64,000 bases of DNA from Cryptomeria japonica (lineage: Eukaryota > Streptophyta > Pinopsida > Cupressales > Cupressaceae): NCBI RefSeq assembly GCF_030272615.1, contig NC_081412.1, positions 665,130,981 through 665,194,980 of the forward strand. Reading direction: 5' to 3'. Both the position numbers and the translations under genes were made by a program. The notes beneath the pieces are model-generated. The model had not been told where the DNA came from. It was given only the letters and a program-made list of their open reading frames with translations, and made no database searches. Numbering within the stretch: position 1 is the stretch's first letter; each line of letters starts with the position of its first letter. Shown here piece by piece: positions 57,691 through 64,000 of the stretch.

Positions 57691-57800
57691 CATCCATTTC
57701 CAAGCCACAAGAAAATTCTCATTAAGGATTTGAAGTATCTTTTGTTGCTATTAGTATATTGTAGAGGGTATCGATAAAAAATCTCAAATAGAGTCATCTT
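57690..57800 (+). repeat. Duplicated RLP 3' flank, copy 2 continued
   Basis: Matches 17310-17465 (AAGCCACAA, AAAATTCTC, GATTTGAAGTATCT), resuming after the LINE derivative. Confidence 0.75.
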
Positions 57801-57964
57801 TCTTTATGTGTGAAAAAATGTGTGATTCTCTCTTTTTATGAATGAATTCTATTTGGACAATTATTCTATTTTTTTTCAATGGAAAGCAATATATATATCT
57901 TTCTTAACATTTAATTGTTAAATTATACTTGGGCTAAAGAACAATGTTGTGTTGCACTTGAGGT

Positions 57965-58130
57965 CAATTGAATAAGTTCAGTCAAGCTAAGTTTGGTCGA
58001 ATTAGGTTCAGCCGAACCTATGTGGCGGTTGCGCGGTGCCTAAATGACAAAATAAGTTCAGCCAAACCTATTTTCAAAGCAATAAGTTCAATCGAACTTA
58101 GTTCGGCCAAACCTGTCTATGTGTCATGTG
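57965..58130. repeat. Cluster of short palindromes of GTTCGGCYGAAC type
   Basis: AGGTTCAGCCGAACCT at about 58004-58019 is a near-perfect palindrome. Related arms follow: AATAAGTTCAGCCAAACCTA, AAGTTCAATCGAACTT and GTTCGGCCAAACC (58055-58125). The AATAAGTTCA lead occurs three times. Confidence 0.7.
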
Positions 58131-58919
58131 ATGTGGCAATCAAATCACCATTTTCTCTCCATTTCCAAAACTTTCCACGTTTACTATTTTTTCTTTAGGC
58201 AAAATATTTTTTTACAAAAATTGAAAAATACCTTTTTGTAGAGCTCGAAGTCAAGAATCTGGACATATAAAAAAAAAATTATGTTTTGATTAATTATTTT
58301 TTTAAACATTGCAAGTAAGTTTTTTAAATTCGAAAAGAGGTTGATTTAAAAAAAATTATTAAATGATATTAAAAATATCTACAAATTAGATTTTTTACTA
58401 GATGAGAAAATCTTCTCCAAAAGGGTATAATTTATTTTTTTATAATAATCACTTTAATAGACAAAAAGTGATGGCAAATGAAAACTACCGAAGTCAGGTA
58501 TGTTAGACTTAAAAATTTTATTATGAGAAAAATTTACATCAAAAATTAATTTTTCTTTTTTTAGCACTGCATATATCTGTCATCTATTTGGAAAATTAAA
58601 ATTACGAAAAAATATTTTTGTTTTCATTTTTTCTGGTGACCCTGACTAGAACCTTTGATTTTAAGCATTTTTCAGCAATAAAAATTTTGTCTTCGAATAT
58701 ATAAAAAAATATCAATTTTTTAAAAAAAAAATTAAAAATAATAGACATAAATTTCAATAATATTTCTAAATTTCATCAGTTTACATCATTTTGAAATTCA
58801 ATTTAAAAATATCACTTTTATGCGGTCGAAGTTAAACAATTTTAGTTGTGTTGGCCACTTCTTTTATAAAAGTGTGACATAGGTTTGTGTTTTTACCCGT
58901 TTTTCTATGTTATTTTTCA
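58131..58919. other. AT-rich stretch without a supported gene
   Basis: Nothing beyond A/T runs was recognised. Confidence 0.55.
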
Positions 58920-59660
58920 TGATAAGATGAGTTATATACTATATTTTCCCCATATTGCAAATAAGTCTATCTAAAATATGCTAATAAATATTGGATCACA
59001 TTTACTCATAATGATTATAGGAATACCATAAATTTTGGTACCTTTTCCACAAATACTTTTTTCATAGCATTGAAATGAAATGGATGAGAGAGTTTATCGA
59101 AATGTGCATAGTTAGCAAGTGTATCAAATTTAACATCAAAGCTATTTTAATTACACAAACTAGTAATGTAATCTACCACTATTAACTCTCAAAATTGTGC
59201 TAGTGTACCTAATAGTTGTAAGAGGCCTAGGTTTTTAATTTGTTTAACTTTATTTTGTTGGCATATCAAATATTTGGCCATAAATTTCTTTATGTCCCCC
59301 TTAAGACCTCCCAAAAAGAAAGATCTTCTAGATAGTGATTGTTATTTGAGAACCTTAAATGACCTCATATTAGTGAGTCATGAATTTGAGACAATGTGGC
59401 GGTTTCAACAAATAATTTTTACATATAATAGCATACCTTTGTACCATAAGGAATCATCTTCCTAAGAAGTCCTATCTAAATAAGACAGATCTTCAATTTG
59501 AAGCTCTTGAATAAACTTCTTTATCAAGCGATCATATTTCAACTCTTCTCATGAAACATTTATCTTTTCATCAACTTATTTCTTCCTCTTTTTCCTATTG
59601 AGAAGGGCATCACTTGCAATATTCTACTAAATTATTTTGAAAATAATTTTAGAGTCACAC
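58920..59660 (-). pseudogene. Ty3/gypsy pol fragment (end of RNase H and first half of integrase)
   Basis: From right to left on the minus strand: NIASDALLNRKK (the ADALSRR end of RNase H, about 59600), DDSLWYKG, the zinc-module end KFMAKYLICQQNKVKQIKN and LGLLQLLG (about 59200-59290), then LANYAHFDKLSHPFHFNAMK and IYGIPIIIMSKCDPIFISIF (about 59000-59110). The second catalytic Asp site reads S-K-C-D-P instead of S-D-R-D-P. The scrap has no LTRs and is unrelated in position to the large gypsy element. Confidence 0.8.
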
Positions 59661-61730
59661 CCTTGTTAGGATTAGTATGCTATTTAAATTACAGTCTTAT
59701 GTATTATTTGTTTGCCTCCAATTCTCTTGGAATGTTTCCTTTGGCACATAGGAGGTTTAAATTAAAAATTATTTTATAATTTGTATTCTCCCAAGATTTT
59801 GATATTAGTTTTCATATGCATTCATGATGAGGTGGAGTTCATAATGGTGTTTATAAATTTATTTTTAGCAAAAAATTCAACTTAGGTATAACATTTGTAT
59901 AATGGGGTAACTTGAGTTTTATTAGAGGGTGTCATATGCGTTGGGTCATAATTTTTGAAGCTCTTATTAGGATATGAGATATTGTGAAGGAGTTATAAGT
60001 CAAAAATGTCAGGTATATTATTAGTGTAAAGTTAATTTATTATATTAATGTCTCGCTGATAGTTACATTGATTATTATGAAAATATTTTAGTCTTCATTT
60101 TGGACAATGGAGCTTTTTATTTTATCACAACTTGACATTATGTTATTTTGAAAAGACGTTTATGGTACTTCTCACCCATTTTTTTATAAATTAGGGACAT
60201 GAGAGTATTTTGATGATATTTTTAACATTTATAAAGGTTTTTCCAAAGAGTATCTAATAAAATTTAGAGTCTTGGTGTATGGATATATCTCTCCTCTAAT
60301 ATTAATATATGCATTTCCCCTTTGTCATGTCTAGTTTCTTCCTAAAATAGTTTCTCCATTTAAATATATTTAATTAAGTTCTTAGGAAGATAACTGTTAC
60401 TCAAAAAAATATTATACAAATTCATGATCTGTTCTAACTTTGAAATATATTCAAATAAAATATTGGTGCTAGTATTTGAATATATGAATTACAACAAACA
60501 TTTATCTCTTAGATGTTTTCCCTACCAAGATGTGCCCTTTGAGTTATTTACTCTCAAATAAAAAGGGATACCCTTCTTACATCAATACCATGTCAATTTC
60601 ATATCCACAAGAATCACATTATATTGCAATTTATCAAATAATTTCAAAGTAACTAATTTAGGCTAAGAAGATCTTATATTAGTTGCTTAAATGTTTTATT
60701 GGCTCATTCTAACCATAAAAAAAGAATCATTATTAAATAATTTTATCAAGTATGTTTCTACATGAGCATAATTGTTAACAAATCTTCTATACTTATTTAT
60801 AATTAGAGTATGTAGAAAAAATGGAAACACATTTAGTAGTACAAGAAATAGATACTTTAAAATATAAATATAAATGTTTAAGAAACCAAAATAATATTAT
60901 AGACTTTCATCTATATGATATTAATTAAATGATCAAGAGATACCAAAATGTGAAGATACATGAATATAAAAGTGTATGAAAATAAGCTACGAAAGTGAGT
61001 ATAAGTAGGATAAGTGAGATATGAGGTGCAATGTGTGATAAATGATAAGAATCTACCAGAAGATTGTAAAAATTGAAAATTTTAACTCCCATACAAGATG
61101 TGAACTCCTCACACTCTAATAACACTAATAATAACTTTATCAAATTAAATTGTAGAAAAGTATTATGTTATGAGATGAAAATGTAATTTTAAACTTTCAC
61201 TTAAGTGGAGTTGAGGTGTATGAAAAGATTGTACCAACAAATGTAGCCCAATCACATAACCATGCACATGAAATTCTTCCCCAAAGAGGTTAATTATTCC
61301 CAAATGAGAGAGACAAACCTCTCAAATAGCCCTTAGAAGGTGAACCCTCATACATTCCCATAAAATCTCATAGATATAAATACTTTATATTTGTAAAGGG
61401 AAATGTTATCAACCTTCTTGCAACCCAAGTAGTAACATGTAGATATATGAAGTATCCAAGGATAATATTTTTAATATAGCACATGTGAATTTCTACGTTC
61501 TTGGTACATTGATGATGAACATGGCTTAATAAAATCTAGAAGAAAATATATTTGTTAAAAAACATGAAAAATACCATCTCATTTGGATACCAAGTAGTCT
61601 TGAATGAAGTAGTTATATCCCCTTGATACTTAGCCTTAGTGAAAGATAGAGTAATATAATCCTACTAATTAATCAACTAAAAAATAGAGACAAAAATAAA
61701 GAGAGAAACCTTAACCTAATTTGGAATTAT
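59661..61730. other. AT-rich stretch without a supported gene
   Basis: No domain or boundary was recognised. A YFDD-like tetrapeptide near 60214 lacks supporting context. Confidence 0.5.
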
Positions 61731-61825
61731 GCTTAATAACCCACTCTACTCAACCCAAAAAAAATTGACTATATTTTTTTATTTTATTTACTCTTAATTG
61801 TGTTTGATTCATTTGCATACTCCGG

Positions 61826-61981
61826 GAATCTATCTAAATGGAATAGACATTCATCCATCTGGGATGAGTATATAACCATATGGGTTAGGCATTTGTCCAT
61901 ACATGACAGGATGTTTCATCTATCCAATTCGGGATATGCATCCACCTAAACGGGGTAGGCATCTATCCAATTCGAGATAGG
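61826..61981. repeat. 21-bp minisatellite in copy 1
   Basis: About seven degenerate units of GCATCTATCCAAnnGGGnTAG, one of them lengthened by insertion. Confidence 0.85.
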
Positions 61982-62331
61982 AAGTGATCTGGCCAGAGAC
62001 TTAGACTCATCGGGACCATTTGGGCCCTGAGTCACTCTCTAAGAACTACACTCCTTTACTAGGAGTGCACCGAGGTCGTCATCCTTAGGAGTAAATAAAA
62101 TAACATCATACAAGATTTAATTATACCTCTAAATTTGGCCTAAAGCCTCGAGAAGTCAAACGATTCCATATGGGATTCCTTCTGAGTATGCGGCGAATTT
62201 TTTTTTAAATCTTCCAAATAGTATCTGCACCATTTGATTAAAATACCAAGGAGCTTTTAGAATATACTACTCACTCAAAACCAAATCCTCATCCTTGACC
62301 CTAAACGCTTGAGTACAAAGGAAAACTCTGC

Positions 62332-62375
62332 CTACATACCCGTTTCGACACGGGATCAAGGCATAAAGTATGTAG
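62332..62375. other. Stem-loop in copy 1 of the 1080-bp repeat
   Basis: CTACATAC (62332-62339) pairs with GTATGTAG (62368-62375). The same arms are conserved in copy 2 at 63407-63414 and 63443-63450. Confidence 0.8.
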
Positions 62376-62905
62376 TTCTATTTTCTAAGTATGGTTTAAT
62401 GTAAACTGTTTGGTGGGTATGCATCCTTTACTAGCGTCAATGTCCCAGGCAGTTTCTCTATGGTTGCTGCCCACGATGGTAGCTCTGTAGAAAAAAGGCT
62501 CAAGGTGGTCTCATGCTTGTGGCCTAAAACAACTAGGTCCTATTTCCTATTAAATACGTCACCCCTAACCCATTATTATCTGCCAAAGTCCATCAAGATA
62601 AATAAATTCCAGAACGTCACACACAACCAACCCTAATGGGGTTTTCTAAGGTTTAACGAAGCGGATGTAAATTGTTTTAAAATTTATCTTTTAAGATTAT
62701 CGATCCCAGGGGGATTACCCACCCCTTGGATTTTAACTTCCATATGACCCTTATTTCTCCCTAGTGGTTTATAGGGATGATGCCACAGATGTCGTTGTTG
62801 GGTTTATACTGTAATAACCCACTATACTTAACCTAAGAAATCTTGACCATTTTTTATTTATTTATTTATTTAATCATTTGTATTTGATTCAATCGCATAC
62901 TCTGG

Positions 62906-63061
62906 GCATCTATCCAATTGGATTAGGCATTCATCCATCCGGGATGAGCATCTAATCATATGGGTTAGGCATCTATCCATATGGTATAGGAGGTTTCATC
63001 TATCCAATACAGGATAGGCATCTACCCAAACGGGGTAGGCATCTATCCAACTTGGGATAGG
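62906..63061. repeat. 21-bp minisatellite in copy 2
   Basis: Seven units of GCATCTATCCAAnnGGGnTAG, better conserved than in copy 1. Confidence 0.88.
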
Positions 63062-64000
63062 AGGTGCTCTGGCCAGAGACTTAGACTCATCGGGACCATC
63101 CGGGTCCTGAGTCACTCACTAAGTACTACACTCTTCTAATAGGAGTGCACCGAGGTCATCGTCCTTAGGAGCAAATAAAATAGCATAATACAAGCTTGAA
63201 TTCCACCTCGGAATTTGGCCTAAAGCCTCGGGAAGTCAAGCGAATCCATACGGGATTCCTTCCAAGTATGCGTTGAATTACTTTTTCCTTTATTTCCCTT
63301 ATCCTTTAATTATGAGACTTTGCAATCCATCTACTTGCCTTAACCAAAATCCTAGACCCCATCCCCGAACGCCTGAGTACTAGGGACACCTCCATCCCTA
63401 GACTGCCTACATACCCATTTCGGCACGCGGTCAAGGCGTAAAGTATGTAGTTCTATTTTCTAACCTATGGTTTATTATAAACTATTTTGGTAGGTATGCA
63501 ACCCTTTCTAGGGTCAATGTCCCAGACAGTTTCTCTGTGATTGCTACCCACAATGGTATCTCTAAGCAAAGGCTCAAGGTGGCATATTGCTTGTGGCCTA
63601 AAACAACTATATCTTATTTCCTATCATAAGCGTCACCCTTGACCCATTTATCATCTGTTGAGAAACATTACGATAAATAAAATCCGAATCATACGCAACC
63701 AATCCCTAATGAGATTTCCTAAGGTTAAACTAAGCGGATGTAAAATTCATTTAAAAATTATCTTTTTAGGTTATCGATCCAAGGGGAATTACCCTCCCCT
63801 TGGACTTTAACTTCCATATGACCCTTATTACTCCTCGGCGATTTATAGGGACGATTCCACATACGTCATTGTTGTAGATTTCTTAGGCGTTAAGTGCAGT
63901 AGTTCAACACGACGACATTACCTGTAAGCATGACCCAGAGGCACCATAGATACTGAATGCTACTAAGGTTTTTGTTTCCAGCTCCTCTTGCGTAGTTTTC

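Larger units (their letters stand above)
61731..64000. repeat. Tandem repeat of about 1080 bp, two copies, probably LTR-derived
   Basis: Copy 1 (61731-62812) and copy 2 (62813 to window end) align throughout. Anchors such as GCATACTC lie at 61815 and 62895, exactly 1080 bp apart. Copy 2 begins TGTAATAACCCAC; copy 1 has TTAATAACCCAC. Copy 2 continues past the point (about 63865) where copy 1 ends. CTGCCTACATACCC...CGGGATCAAGGC...GTATGTAGTTC resembles a motif seen in LTRs of some plant gypsy families. No coding domain was found. Confidence 0.85.

Noticed and set aside
60175..60260. YFDD-like motif suggesting a second gypsy RT
   Set aside because: The surrounding frame does not give the other RT blocks (LPFGLTNAP before it, CxF after it), so the tetrapeptide is not enough.
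61826..63061. CRISPR-like array
   Set aside because: The 21-bp units are contiguous and degenerate with no unique spacers, and the window is plant nuclear DNA. They are minisatellites.
1..64000. tRNA, rRNA or miRNA genes
   Set aside because: No cloverleaf with A/B boxes and no rRNA-like segment was recognised by eye. The tRNA-like matches found are retrotransposon primer-binding sites.

Overview
The window looks like a land-plant nuclear region and probably comes from a gymnosperm, although that placement is an inference. The sequence is AT-rich and gene-poor. It is built from old, nested, mutated LTR retrotransposons and LINEs, with very long LTRs (3.9 kb and 5.6 kb). Only one open gene was found: an intronless, Cf-like leucine-rich-repeat receptor-like protein (RLP) of 976 residues at 51543-54473 (+).

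Three broken relatives of that gene share the window. A 3' half lies at the left edge (1-1331, +). A second copy has a 5' scrap at 24975-25080 and a 3' half at 26115-27718 (+). A third, at 28045-28503 (-), is an N-terminal LRR piece that keeps inverted upstream flank to about 29230. The left-edge copy and the intact gene also share more than 1 kb of 3' flank (1471-2683 plus 17018-17465, against 54462-55881 plus about 57690-57800). The locus therefore grew by segmental duplication and was later split by transposons. Shared flanks and target-site duplications give the order of events.

Region by region. 1-2683: RLP pseudogene 1 and its flank. 2684-17012: complete but dead Ty3/gypsy chromovirus (CCTTT target-site duplication) carrying gag, protease, RT, RNase H, integrase and chromodomain, with a solo-LTR-like insert in its 3' LTR. 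17013-25000: duplicated flank, an endonuclease-fold fragment, diverged tandem repeats, a probable solo LTR and a copia gag scrap. 24975-29230: RLP pseudogenes 2 and 3. 29876-36321: complete dead Ty1/copia element on the minus strand (TAAAT duplication) with a nested solo LTR. 36340-37150: a GC-richer block of tandem repeats. 39390-48380: a LINE (+) split by an internally deleted copia element (40102-44155). 48479-49905: a further LINE-like 3' remnant. 50740-55880: the intact RLP with its flanks. 55882-57690: a LINE ORF1-only derivative (-). 58920-59660: gypsy RNase H/integrase scrap (-). 61731-64000: a tandem repeat of about 1080 bp with an internal 21-bp minisatellite, probably LTR-derived.

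Functionally, only the RLP is likely to make a protein: a plasma-membrane receptor without a kinase, of the type that usually signals through SOBIR1/BAK1-like partners. The transposons are inactive. Their in-frame stops are overwhelmingly Gln-to-TAG changes, the signature expected from deamination of methylated CAG sites.
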